Of a stretch of 64,000 bases of DNA, positions 1 to 8,471 are shown one piece after another. This DNA is from Winogradskyella flava. GTDB lineage: Bacteria > Bacteroidota > Bacteroidia > Flavobacteriales > Flavobacteriaceae. The notes beneath the pieces were generated by a model. The model searched no databases. It was not told where the DNA came from and was given only the letters and a program-made list of their open reading frames with translations. The translations under genes and the position numbers were made by a program. Within the stretch, counting starts at the first letter, position 1; every line of letters starts with the position of its first letter. The stretch is taken from the NCBI RefSeq assembly GCF_014243395.1, contig NZ_JACLCP010000002.1, forward strand, positions 661,804 through 725,803, given 5' to 3'.

Positions 1-10
1 TGTAAATAGA

Positions 11-27
11 GACACAATATTTGTGTC
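11..27. repeat. Small inverted repeat upstream of DUF5686 gene
   Basis: GACACAA (11-17) and TTGTGTC (21-27) form a 7-bp palindrome with a 3-nt centre, 28 bp before the first gene. It overlaps a weak -7-like AATATTTG. It could be an operator for this gene or part of a terminator of an upstream gene outside the window. The sequence alone does not decide. Confidence 0.3.
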
Positions 28-54
28 CGATTATCAACCATCAATCAAAAACAA

Positions 55-2514
55 ATGAACAGAAAATTACTCGTTTTTTTATGTCTTGCACTTAGTTCTA
101 TAATTTCTGCACAAGTTGTAGGTACCATTACCGATGCTCAAGGAGAAGCGCTTCCATTCGTTAATATCCTAGTCGAAAACACGTACAAAGGCACTACAAG
201 TAACGACGACGGTTATTATGAGCTAAATATTTCCGAACCAAAAGCTTACACCATAGTTTATACTTTTTTGGGTTACAAAACCGTAAAGAAAACGGTTACT
301 ATTGATACCTTCCCTTATAAAATAGATGTGCAGCTAGAAGAAGAATCCGTTACGCTTGGCGAAGTCGTTTTAGATGCCGAGAAGAATCCTGCAAATGCTA
401 TTATAAGACAAGCCATAGCAAAGCGAAAAGATAATCTTGAAAAAATAAACTCTTACAAAGCCGACTTCTATTCTCGTGGTTTAATTAGAATAAAAGATGC
501 TCCCGAAAAATTTATGGGCCAAGAGATAGAAATTGATGGTTTGGACTCTACAAGAACTGGCATCATATATCTTTCTGAAACGATTTCTAAATTACAATTT
601 CTTAGTCCAAATAAGCTAAAAGAGAAAATTACAGCCTCAAAAGTCAGTGGCGACAGTAATGGATTTAGCTTTAATAATGCCAGTGATGTTGACTACAATT
701 TTTATAACAATACTATTGAATTTGGTAATGAAATTGTCTCACCTATTGCAAATAATGCCTTTAGCTATTATCGTTATAAGCTAGAAGGTGTATTTTTTGA
801 TGATCGTGGTAACCTCATTAATAAGGTTAATGTCATACCAAAGCGTGACAATGACCCCGTGTTTTCTGGTAGTATTTATATCATTGAAGATCAATGGGCT
901 ATTTATGCCGTAGAGTTAGACATAACAGGCATTCAAGCACGTATTCCGGCAGCAGATATTTTATCCATAAAACAAACATTCTCATATTCTGAAGCAAACA
1001 AACTTTGGGCCATAATCTCACAAAGTCTTGATTTTAGTTATGGTTTTTTGGGCTTTAAGGGCGATGGTCGTTTTACAGCAGTGTATAGCAATTATGAATT
1101 TAATATTCCATTGACAAAAAAAGACTTTGGCCCAGAAGTAGTAGCCTTTGAAAATGAAGCTAACAAGAAAGATTCTTTGTTTTGGAGTACCATAAGACCT
1201 GTGCCTCTAACCCTTGAAGAAAAAACAGACTACGTTAAAAAAGACAGTATCCAACTGGTTAAGGAATCTAAGCCTTATTTAGATTCCATAGATCGCAAAA
1301 ACAATACGTTTAAGTTAGGTGATGTTTTAGGTTATACCTATCAAAATTCCCATAAAGACATTCGCTTGGGCTTTGATATTCCAATTGGAGGAATTCAGTT
1401 TAACACTGTTCAAGGATACACTGCAAGAGCTAATGTTTTCTTTACCAAAAATTATGATGACTTTAAACGATTTTTTAGGGCCAATGCAAGCTTACAATAT
1501 GGTTTTTCAGACGATCGTTTGAGAGCAACAGGTTCCCTAACCTACAAATTCAACAATACAAGCAGACGGTTTTTAACACTTTCGGGTGGCGTGAGTACTG
1601 AGCAATTTAATCCTTCAAATCCCATTACACCGTTCATCAATTCCGTAAGCACCTTATTCTTTGAAGACAATTACATGAAACTTTATGATAGAAGTTTTAT
1701 ACAGCTTAACTATTCTGAAGAGTTGTTCAATGGCTTTAGGTTGTACTCAAATTTGAGCTATGAACGCCGAAACGCATTATTTAATACCACTGACCAAGTA
1801 TTTACCAATGAAGATAGTGACATTTATACAAGTAACAATCCATTAGATGAAACGGCCTATGGTGTTGCACCATTTGAGACTCATAATATTGTAAAAGCCA
1901 ATGTAACAGCTCAAATCAACTTTGGCCAAAAGTACTTAAGCTATCCCGATAGTAAATTCAATATTGGCAGTGACGCTTATCCTACCCTAGTTTTGAGTTA
2001 CGAGAAAGGCTTTAGTGCTACAAATAGTGATTATAATTTCGATCAGGTCAAAGCAAGACTATATCAATCCTTTAATATTGCAGACAAAGGCCGTTTTAGA
2101 TACAATCTTAGAGCAGGAAAGTTCTTTAATGCAGACGATATTGCTTTTATGGATTACCAACACTTTAATGGTAATCAAACACATGTAAGCACACAAGGTA
2201 ACTATACTAACGTATTTAATAATTTACCATATTATGCAGGTAGCACCAATGATGCCTATTTAGAAGCACATACTGAGCATGACTTTAATGGCTTCTTACT
2301 GGGTAAGGTGCCACTATTAAATAAGTTGAACTTTAATTTAGTAGTTGGTGCTCATTTATTAGCAACACCAGATTTTAAGCCCTATCAAGAATATACAGTT
2401 GGTATTGATAATATTGGTTGGGGAAAATGGCGTTTCTTGCGTGTAGATTATGTGAGATCTTACCAAAGCGGATTTCAAAGTGATGCCATTTTGTTTGGGC
2501 TAAAGTTCTTTTAA
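55..2514 (+). CDS. DUF5686 and CarboxypepD_reg-like outer-membrane protein
   Basis: The 819-aa protein has a cleavable signal peptide (about residues 1-19, ending IISA). A carboxypeptidase-regulatory-like beta-sandwich follows (about 22-105; VGTITDAQGEALPFVNI is the typical opening). The long remainder matches the DUF5686 family. The C-terminal half is rich in alternating aromatic strands and ends in Phe-Phe, as expected of an outer-membrane beta-barrel with a BAM recognition end. The family is widespread in Bacteroidota and its substrate is unknown. The gene starts at ATG after an A-rich stretch with no Shine-Dalgarno sequence, as usual here. Family assignment is confident; function is not. 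Confidence 0.85.
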   Translation: MNRKLLVFLCLALSSIISAQVVGTITDAQGEALPFVNILVENTYKGTTSNDDGYYELNISEPKAYTIVYTFLGYKTVKKTVTIDTFPYKIDVQLEEESVTLGEVVLDAEKNPANAIIRQAIAKRKDNLEKINSYKADFYSRGLIRIKDAPEKFMGQEIEIDGLDSTRTGIIYLSETISKLQFLSPNKLKEKITASKVSGDSNGFSFNNASDVDYNFYNNTIEFGNEIVSPIANNAFSYYRYKLEGVFFDDRGNLINKVNVIPKRDNDPVFSGSIYIIEDQWAIYAVELDITGIQARIPAADILSIKQTFSYSEANKLWAIISQSLDFSYGFLGFKGDGRFTAVYSNYEFNIPLTKKDFGPEVVAFENEANKKDSLFWSTIRPVPLTLEEKTDYVKKDSIQLVKESKPYLDSIDRKNNTFKLGDVLGYTYQNSHKDIRLGFDIPIGGIQFNTVQGYTARANVFFTKNYDDFKRFFRANASLQYGFSDDRLRATGSLTYKFNNTSRRFLTLSGGVSTEQFNPSNPITPFINSVSTLFFEDNYMKLYDRSFIQLNYSEELFNGFRLYSNLSYERRNALFNTTDQVFTNEDSDIYTSNNPLDETAYGVAPFETHNIVKANVTAQINFGQKYLSYPDSKFNIGSDAYPTLVLSYEKGFSATNSDYNFDQVKARLYQSFNIADKGRFRYNLRAGKFFNADDIAFMDYQHFNGNQTHVSTQGNYTNVFNNLPYYAGSTNDAYLEAHTEHDFNGFLLGKVPLLNKLNFNLVVGAHLLATPDFKPYQEYTVGIDNIGWGKWRFLRVDYVRSYQSGFQSDAILFGLKFF

Positions 2515-2540
2515 TTAACTTTATGGTTTATCATTCCAGT

Positions 2541-2565
2541 GTGTCACACTGAGCATGTCGAAGTG
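2541..2565. repeat. Dispersed intergenic repeat, TCGAAGTG family
   Basis: The gap between the DUF5686 gene and the next gene holds a roughly palindromic element containing CACTGAG and TCGAAGTG. It resembles short intergenic repeats common in Bacteroidota genomes and is related to the two copies at 4941-5005. It is non-coding and probably a REP/MITE-like element. Confidence 0.55.
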
Positions 2566-2602
2566 TTGGCAGGAATCCATTAGAATATTAGATTAAGACA
2601 TT

Positions 2603-3124
2603 ATGAAAAAAGTTGTCATACTATTTTTTCTTGTATCACTTAGCTTAAATGCCCAAGAAGAAACCAAAGACTATTCAAAATACGTCATCTCTTTAGACAG
2701 CACAATAGAGACCTTATATGCTGTCATTTCTGGTGATGCAGGTGTAGAACGTGATTGGGCATTGTTTAAATATCTATTTCATAAAGATGCCAAGTTAATT
2801 CCTACCGGTAAAAACAAAGATGGAAAACACGTTGCACGTTATATGACACCTGATGACTATATCAAATCCTCTGGAAAATGGTTATTCGAAAATGGCTTTC
2901 ACGAAGTAGAAATCAACAGAGAGACGCAAACCTTTGGCAATATTACCCAGGTATTTAGTACTTACGAATCTTTTAAAAGTAAAAGTGATACAGAGCCTTT
3001 TATGCGGGGTATCAATAGTATTCAATTAATGAATGATGGTCAGCGTTGGTGGGTTATTAACATTTATTGGATGCAAGAATCTGAAGATAGCCCAATTCCT
3101 GAAAATTATCTACCGAAGAATTAG
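2603..3124 (+). CDS. Secreted NTF2-like protein
   Basis: This 173-aa protein has a clear signal peptide (residues 1-17, ending SLNA). The mature part has the size and pattern of a SnoaL/NTF2-like fold: an N-terminal helix with W-x-LFK, a middle section and C-terminal strands with RWWVINIYW. Such domains bind small ligands or act as unspecialised enzymes, and nothing visible identifies a substrate. The gene lies alone between an intergenic repeat and the convergent pcm gene. The fold is an inference from pattern; the function is unknown. Confidence 0.7.
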   Translation: MKKVVILFFLVSLSLNAQEETKDYSKYVISLDSTIETLYAVISGDAGVERDWALFKYLFHKDAKLIPTGKNKDGKHVARYMTPDDYIKSSGKWLFENGFHEVEINRETQTFGNITQVFSTYESFKSKSDTEPFMRGINSIQLMNDGQRWWVINIYWMQESEDSPIPENYLPKN

Positions 3125-3187
3125 TATTTGACTGCCATTTTGGTTGGATTGAATAATTTTGAATTGTTAATAGTCTTGCTAGAATTT

Positions 3188-3829
3188 CTAATTTTTATCC
3201 TCCAATAAAGGTACAAATCGAAATTCACCAAGCTCATGCTTTTCAAATTCTTTTGGACCTTTTCTTATAAAAAGTGTCATGACTTGAACATCTTCACCAA
3301 CTGGAATAACCAATCGTCCATCAACTTTAAGTTGACCCAATAAAGGTTTCGGTACAAAAGGCGCTCCTGCCGTTACTATGATGCTATCGTAAGGTGCTTC
3401 TTCAGGCAAACCTTTATAGCCATCACCAAAAATTAGTTTTTTAGCTCTATAACCTATTTTGGGTAAAAACTTAGAAGTCTTTTTAAACAACTCTTGTTGA
3501 CGTTCAATACTATATACTTTCGCTCCAAGTTCAATTAAAACGGCACATTGATAGCCACTACCTGTTCCTATTTCCAAAACCTTATCATCAGGTTTTACCT
3601 GTAATAACTCCGATTGAAAAGCTACTGTATAAGGTTGCGAAATGGTTTGGTCTGCAGCAATAGGAAACGCCTTATCAACATAGGCATGATCAATAAATCC
3701 AGAGTCCATGAATAAATGCCTTGGAATTTTGCCAATAGCCTTGAGAACGGCTTCATCCATAATTCCTTTATTCACAAGCGTTTCAACCAATTGTTGACGC
3801 ATCCCTTGATGCTTAAATGTATCTTTCAA
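3188..3829 (-). CDS. pcm: Protein-L-isoaspartate O-methyltransferase
   Basis: This 213-aa protein repairs isoaspartyl residues in aged proteins by SAM-dependent carboxyl methylation. The PCMT signature TISQPY (residues 62-67) and SAM-binding motif I EIGTGSGY (86-93) are present, followed by the DSIIVTAGAP stretch typical of the family. Length is normal. It is transcribed divergently from the oxidoreductase gene at 3973 and convergently with the NTF2-like gene. The ATG start at 3829 gives the usual N-terminal helix with R-Q-Q-L-V-E-T-L. Confidence 0.93.
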   Translation of the reverse strand: MKDTFKHQGMRQQLVETLVNKGIMDEAVLKAIGKIPRHLFMDSGFIDHAYVDKAFPIAADQTISQPYTVAFQSELLQVKPDDKVLEIGTGSGYQCAVLIELGAKVYSIERQQELFKKTSKFLPKIGYRAKKLIFGDGYKGLPEEAPYDSIIVTAGAPFVPKPLLGQLKVDGRLVIPVGEDVQVMTLFIRKGPKEFEKHELGEFRFVPLLEDKN

Positions 3830-3948
3830 ATCTTAGTTTAGTTTCACGCTAAATTAACTTAAAGATAGGCAAATTCCAATCTCTAGATTCAATTATTGAA
3901 TTCGTAGTTTTTTATATTTTCTTTTTTACATTTTTGATTCAAAACGCC

Positions 3949-3956
3949 TATTTTTG
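3949..3956 (+). promoter_or_regulatory. Bacteroidetes -7 element for Gfo/Idh gene
   Basis: TATTTTTG matches TANNTTTG exactly and ends 16 nt before the ATG at 3973, predicting a leader of about 10 nt. No TTTG lies at the ideal -33 spacing. Confidence 0.5.
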
Positions 3957-3972
3957 TTAAAAACTGAAAAAT

Positions 3973-4932
3973 ATGCTAAAAGCTGGTGTTCTTGGTGCTG
4001 GTCACCTTGGTAAAATTCATCTACGATTACTTAATCAGTCCACAAAATATGAGCTTGTAGGCTTTTATGATGCGGATCCAGAAAATGCAAAACGCGTTGT
4101 CGATGAGTTTGGATACACTTACTTTGATTCCATTGATAATTTAATTGAGGCTGTAGATGTTGTAGATATTGTAACACCTACCCTTTCACATTACGATTGC
4201 GCTAAAAAAGCCATTAAAAAAGGGAAGCATATTTTCATAGAAAAACCAATCACGAATACCGTTGAAGAAGCTGAAACCATTAGAACCTTGGTTGCAGAGC
4301 ATGGCGTTAAGGGACAGGTTGGTCATGTAGAGCGTTTTAATCCTGCATTCATTGGTGTTAAAGATAAGATTGAGAACCCTATGTTTATTGAGACCCATCG
4401 TTTGGCAGAATTTAATCCGAGAGGAACGGATGTACCAGTAGTATTGGATTTAATGATTCATGATATTGATATTATCCTCAGTGTGGTTAATTCTCCTGTT
4501 AAGCACATTTCTGCAAGTGGTGTTTCTGTAGTTAGTGAAACTCCAGATATCGCCAATGCTCGAATAGAGTTCAAAAATGGTTGTGTTGCCAATCTTACAG
4601 CAAGTCGCATATCGTTAAAAAATATGCGAAAAACACGTTTCTTTCAAAAGGACGCTTATATTTCCGTTGACTTTTTAGAAAAGAAATGCGAAGTTGTAAA
4701 AATGAAAGATGCACCTGAGAATCCTGGTGATTTTGATATGATTCTTCAAAACGCTGAAGGGATCAAAAAGCAAATCTATTTTGACAACCCTGAAATTGAA
4801 AACAACAACGCTATTTTAGACGAGCTCGAGACCTTTGCTGATGCCATCAATAACAATACAAAACCTATTGTAACATTGCATGATGGTACAGAAGCTTTGC
4901 GCGTAGCAAATATGATTATCAATCAATTTTAA
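3973..4932 (+). CDS. Gfo/Idh/MocA family oxidoreductase
   Basis: This 319-aa NAD(P)-dependent dehydrogenase has a Rossmann GAGHLG (residues 8-13), the EKP motif (90-92) that carries the catalytic lysine of the family, GHVERFNP (117-124), and an HD pair at 163-164 in the catalytic region. The C-terminal alpha/beta domain is complete. The family acts on sugars, nucleotide sugars or bilins. The GHVERFNP type occurs in nucleotide-sugar dehydrogenases and related enzymes, but I cannot fix the substrate. It is followed by a long hairpin repeat and then the hydroxyacyl-CoA dehydrogenase gene. Confidence 0.88.
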   Translation: MLKAGVLGAGHLGKIHLRLLNQSTKYELVGFYDADPENAKRVVDEFGYTYFDSIDNLIEAVDVVDIVTPTLSHYDCAKKAIKKGKHIFIEKPITNTVEEAETIRTLVAEHGVKGQVGHVERFNPAFIGVKDKIENPMFIETHRLAEFNPRGTDVPVVLDLMIHDIDIILSVVNSPVKHISASGVSVVSETPDIANARIEFKNGCVANLTASRISLKNMRKTRFFQKDAYISVDFLEKKCEVVKMKDAPENPGDFDMILQNAEGIKKQIYFDNPEIENNNAILDELETFADAINNNTKPIVTLHDGTEALRVANMIINQF

Positions 4933-4940
4933 GTTAAAAA

Positions 4941-5005
4941 GGTCACTAAGGTTCTCGAAGTGACCACCATTTTCAATTGGCGTGACTTCGAGAACCTCAG
5001 TCACC
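4941..5005. repeat. Inverted pair of TCGAAGTG-family repeats forming a 25-bp stem
   Basis: Arm 4941-4965 (starting GGTCACTAAGG) and arm 4981-5005 (ending CTCAGTCACC) are reverse complements at 21 of 25 positions, around a 15-nt loop (4966-4980). They share the core TTCTCGAAGT. The unit is related to the single copy at 2541-2565. In RNA this would be a strong hairpin just before the dehydrogenase start at 5020. It is an intergenic MITE/REP-like element. Confidence 0.65.
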
Positions 5006-5019
5006 AAAAAAATATATCG

Positions 5020-5907
5020 ATGAAAAACATAGCAGTAATTGGAGCAGGAACAATGGGGAACGGAATTGCCCACACCTTTGCTCAATCTGGATTTAAAGTA
5101 CAACTTATAGACATTAGTGAAGCTTCTCTTGAAAAAGGTATGGCAACCATTTCTAAGAATTTAGATAGAATGGTAACTAAGGAAAAAATTTCTGAAGACG
5201 ACAAAGCAGAAACGCTCAATAATATTTCAACTTTTACAAATATTGAAGAAGGCGTTAAAAAAGCGAGTTTAGTTGTTGAAGCCGCAACTGAAAATGTAGA
5301 TTTAAAGTTAAACATTTTTAAACAACTCGATGAAGCATGCAATGCGGATACCATTTTAGCTACAAATACATCTTCAATTTCTATTACACAAATAGCTGCA
5401 GTAACATCTAGACCAGAAAAAGTTATAGGCATGCATTTTATGAATCCAGTACCAATTATGAAATTGGTGGAAATCATTCGAGGTTATAGCACTAGCGATG
5501 ATGTCACTAATTCCATAATGGAATTATCCAAAACTCTAGGTAAAACTCCTACAGAAGTTAATGATTACCCTGGTTTTGTGGCCAATCGTATTTTAATGCC
5601 AATGATTAACGAATCGATCGAAACGCTTTATAATGGTGTGGCGGGTGTTGAAGAAATAGATACAGTCATGAAATTAGGTATGGCTCATCCTATGGGACCT
5701 TTACAACTTGCCGACTTTATAGGTCTAGATGTATGTCTTTCCATTTTGAATGTGATGTACGATGGTTTCAAAAACCCAAAATATGCACCTTGTCCTTTAC
5801 TCGTCAATATGGTAAGAGCTGGGAAACTAGGCATAAAATCTGGTGAAGGATTTTACGATTATTCTGAGAGCAGAAAAGCAGAGCATGTTTCAAAACAATT
5901 CGTTTAA
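5020..5907 (+). CDS. 3-hydroxyacyl-CoA (3-hydroxybutyryl-CoA) dehydrogenase
   Basis: This 295-aa enzyme oxidises L-3-hydroxyacyl-CoA with NAD in beta-oxidation or butyryl-CoA metabolism. A Rossmann GAGTMGNG (residues 8-15) opens the protein. Ser118, His139, Glu151 and Asn189 occupy the catalytic positions (GMHFMNPVP around 137-145). Length fits the monofunctional HbdA/PaaH class. I start at the ATG at 5020, not at an upstream ATG at 4960 that lies between the two arms of the hairpin repeat; only the 5020 start gives the standard MKNIAVIGAG N-terminus. Confidence 0.9.
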   Translation: MKNIAVIGAGTMGNGIAHTFAQSGFKVQLIDISEASLEKGMATISKNLDRMVTKEKISEDDKAETLNNISTFTNIEEGVKKASLVVEAATENVDLKLNIFKQLDEACNADTILATNTSSISITQIAAVTSRPEKVIGMHFMNPVPIMKLVEIIRGYSTSDDVTNSIMELSKTLGKTPTEVNDYPGFVANRILMPMINESIETLYNGVAGVEEIDTVMKLGMAHPMGPLQLADFIGLDVCLSILNVMYDGFKNPKYAPCPLLVNMVRAGKLGIKSGEGFYDYSESRKAEHVSKQFV

Positions 5908-5927
5908 TTGGTGAATTACATTCAGCT

Positions 5928-6557
5928 TTGACAATCATTCGATGTTTATTTTTTGTACTTTTTCTTGTTTCATGTAAGCAAAATGACAACACGTCTGAAA
6001 CTGTCAATAATCAAATTGATCCTAGTTCTAATACGGAAGTAAGCGAAAAGTATAAGGATGACTTTAAATTACTTTTTCTTAAGAATTCTGAATACATAGC
6101 AGATAGTTTTGATTTTCCAGTGGGTAAACCTGACGCACAAGGTTATTACAATGCTCAAAAGTTTCAAGAAAACAATCATTTAGGTGATGATTGGAATGGC
6201 GTGAGTGGTGGAAATTCAGATTTGGGTGATACAATTTACGCCATAGCAAATGGTTATATTAGTGAAACAAAAGATTATAGAGGTGGTTGGGGAAATGTTG
6301 TTAGAATAGTACATTTATATAATGGTGAATTATATGAATCCTTGTATGCACATTGTGACACAATTACAGCTAAACAAAATAATTTTATAACAAAAGGAGA
6401 TAAAATTGCGACTATCGGTAATTGCGATGGTGCATATTATGCACATCTCCATCTAGAAATTAGAGATTCTTTAGGTATGGATATTGGCGGAGGCTATTCA
6501 ACAGAGACAAAGGGTTATTTAAACCCAACAGAATTTATAACCAAAAACAGAAAATAA
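5928..6557 (+). CDS. M23 family metallopeptidase lipoprotein
   Basis: This 209-aa lipoprotein carries a LytM/M23 endopeptidase domain. A lipobox (LFLVSC, Cys16) gives membrane anchoring. The zinc site is complete: His84 and Asp88 (HLGDD), His142 (YAHC) and the HLH pair 173/175. The family cuts peptide cross-links in peptidoglycan. The start is a TTG at 5928, because no in-frame ATG precedes the lipobox. It ends 3 nt before DUF1015 and is probably cotranscribed with it. Confidence 0.85.
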   Translation: MTIIRCLFFVLFLVSCKQNDNTSETVNNQIDPSSNTEVSEKYKDDFKLLFLKNSEYIADSFDFPVGKPDAQGYYNAQKFQENNHLGDDWNGVSGGNSDLGDTIYAIANGYISETKDYRGGWGNVVRIVHLYNGELYESLYAHCDTITAKQNNFITKGDKIATIGNCDGAYYAHLHLEIRDSLGMDIGGGYSTETKGYLNPTEFITKNRK

Positions 6558-6560
6558 GAA

Positions 6561-7799
6561 TTGGCAAAAATAATTCCATTTAAAGCAGTAAAACCTACAA
6601 GAGCCATAGTTGGTCTTGTTGCTGCACGTCCTTATCAAAGTTACACTGTTGATGAGCGCGAGTCACGCATGGACTATAATCCTTTTAGTTTTCTTCATAT
6701 AGTTAATCCTGGTTACAAATATGCTCAAGAGGTAACCGGAAAAGAACGTTATAAGTTAGTTAAAAACCGTTATGAAGAATTTAAGGAAGATGGTGTCTTT
6801 ATTCAGGATGAAAAACCCTCCTATTATGTTTACAAAATTGTGAATCGACATGGTCAGGAATTCAATGGTATTATTGCAGCTACATGCGCTGAAGACTATG
6901 AAAATGATATCATTAAAAAACACGAAGATACTATAGCGAAGCGCGAACAAACCTTTAAAACTTATTTAAAAACCGTAGGTTTTAATGCAGAACCTGTATT
7001 GCTCACGTATCCAGATAATGATGTAATTTCAGCGATTATCAAAGGAACTCAAAAAGGACATGCCATTTTCGAGTTTACAATGACGTATAGAGATACACAT
7101 TACCTTTGGAAAATAGACAACGAAGATACCATAGCCATAATTAAGTCAGAATTTGAGCAAATGAATACTATCTATATTGCAGATGGCCACCATAGATCAG
7201 CATCTTCGTTTCTCTTGTATAAAGATGAAAAAAATAAAAATCCTAATCACAACGGCACGGAATCTTACAACTTCTTTATGTCATATTTGATTCCAGAATC
7301 TGATTTAGTGATACACGAGTTTAATCGTTTAATTAGAGATTTGAATGGTCTGACAAAAGAAGAATTCCTTATTAAATTAGACGAATACTATCGTATTGAA
7401 AATAGAGGTCAAATACCTTATAGTCCTTCCAAGTCACATCATTTTAGCATGTATCTTGATGGTGAATTTTATTCATTATATCTGCGAAAGGCTAATTACA
7501 AATTTAATTCTGCATTAGACAGACTAGACGCACAGTTGTTATATAAAACCATATTACAACCCATTTTAGGAATTAATGATTTACGCAATGATAATCGCAT
7601 AGCATATGTTAACGGTAGGCACGAAATGATTACAATAAAAACCAGTGTGGACAGCAGCGAGTTTAAAGTTGGTTTTGGTATGGTTCCATCTAATGTTGAG
7701 CAGATGAAAAAAATAGCAGACGAGGGCTTAAAAATGCCACCAAAAAGCACTTATATATTACCCAAATTAAGAAGCGCAATTACAATTTATGAGTATTAG
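6561..7799 (+). CDS. DUF1015 family protein
   Basis: This 412-aa protein is full length for DUF1015, a family of uncharacterised cytosolic proteins annotated in places as SerC-neighbour proteins. Conserved motifs are AARPYQSY near residue 21 and IADGHHRSAS near 214-223, the family's best-known His-rich signature. The start is TTG at 6561, three bases after the M23 stop. No in-frame ATG precedes the conserved PFKAVKP opening. The 3' end overlaps yggS by 11 bp, implying translational coupling. Function is unknown. Confidence 0.85.
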   Translation: MAKIIPFKAVKPTRAIVGLVAARPYQSYTVDERESRMDYNPFSFLHIVNPGYKYAQEVTGKERYKLVKNRYEEFKEDGVFIQDEKPSYYVYKIVNRHGQEFNGIIAATCAEDYENDIIKKHEDTIAKREQTFKTYLKTVGFNAEPVLLTYPDNDVISAIIKGTQKGHAIFEFTMTYRDTHYLWKIDNEDTIAIIKSEFEQMNTIYIADGHHRSASSFLLYKDEKNKNPNHNGTESYNFFMSYLIPESDLVIHEFNRLIRDLNGLTKEEFLIKLDEYYRIENRGQIPYSPSKSHHFSMYLDGEFYSLYLRKANYKFNSALDRLDAQLLYKTILQPILGINDLRNDNRIAYVNGRHEMITIKTSVDSSEFKVGFGMVPSNVEQMKKIADEGLKMPPKSTYILPKLRSAITIYEY

Positions 7800-8448
7800 T
7801 AAAAACCTACAAGCTATTAAATCAATCTTACCAGACCATGTTAATTTAGTGGCTGTTTCAAAAACCAAGCCTATAAGCGAATTGATGGAAGCTTATGATG
7901 CTGGTCAACGCATTTTTGGAGAAAACAAAATCCAAGAAATGGCTCAAAAGTATGAGCACATGCCAAAGGACATTCAATGGCATATGATTGGTCATGTTCA
8001 ACGCAATAAAGTGAAGTATATGGCTGAATTTGTAAGCTTAATTCATGGTGTTGACAGCTTCAAACTTTTAAAAGAAATCAATAAGCAGGCGCAGAAATAC
8101 GATAGAGTCATCAACTGCTTACTTCAAATTAAAATTGCAGAAGAAGAGAGTAAATTTGGCATGTCTAAAAAGGATGCTTCTACTCTACTTCAGTCAGAAG
8201 AATTTTCAGAACTACAACATATTAACGTTATTGGTTTAATGGGAATGGCAACGTTCACAGATGATATGGCACAAGTCGAAGGTGAATTCAAATTTTTAAA
8301 ATCTACTTTTGAAGAATTTAAAATCATCAATCCAGAACTAGAAACCATCAGCATGGGAATGAGCGGAGATTATAAGCTCGCTATAGATTGTGGCAGCACA
8401 ATGATTAGAGTGGGAAGTAGTATATTTGGTGCAAGAAATTATAATTAA
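7789..8448 (+). CDS. YggS family PLP-binding protein
   Basis: This 219-aa homolog of YggS/PLPBP/ProSC maintains pyridoxal-phosphate homeostasis. The PLP-lysine lies in VAVSKTKP (Lys25). IFGENKIQE, WHMIGHVQRNK and the SMGMSGDY and IRVGSSIFG blocks are the family signatures. The fold is a single TIM-barrel domain with no C-terminal domain, as expected. It overlaps the end of the DUF1015 gene and is followed after 23 bp by the exonuclease gene. Confidence 0.93.
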   Translation: MSISKNLQAIKSILPDHVNLVAVSKTKPISELMEAYDAGQRIFGENKIQEMAQKYEHMPKDIQWHMIGHVQRNKVKYMAEFVSLIHGVDSFKLLKEINKQAQKYDRVINCLLQIKIAEEESKFGMSKKDASTLLQSEEFSELQHINVIGLMGMATFTDDMAQVEGEFKFLKSTFEEFKIINPELETISMGMSGDYKLAIDCGSTMIRVGSSIFGARNYN

Positions 8449-8471
8449 ACAACAACTCAACAACTTAGCTC

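Noticed and set aside
4816..5103. Minus-strand open frame crossing the hairpin repeat
   Set aside because: It spans two real genes and a palindromic element and has no protein-like features.
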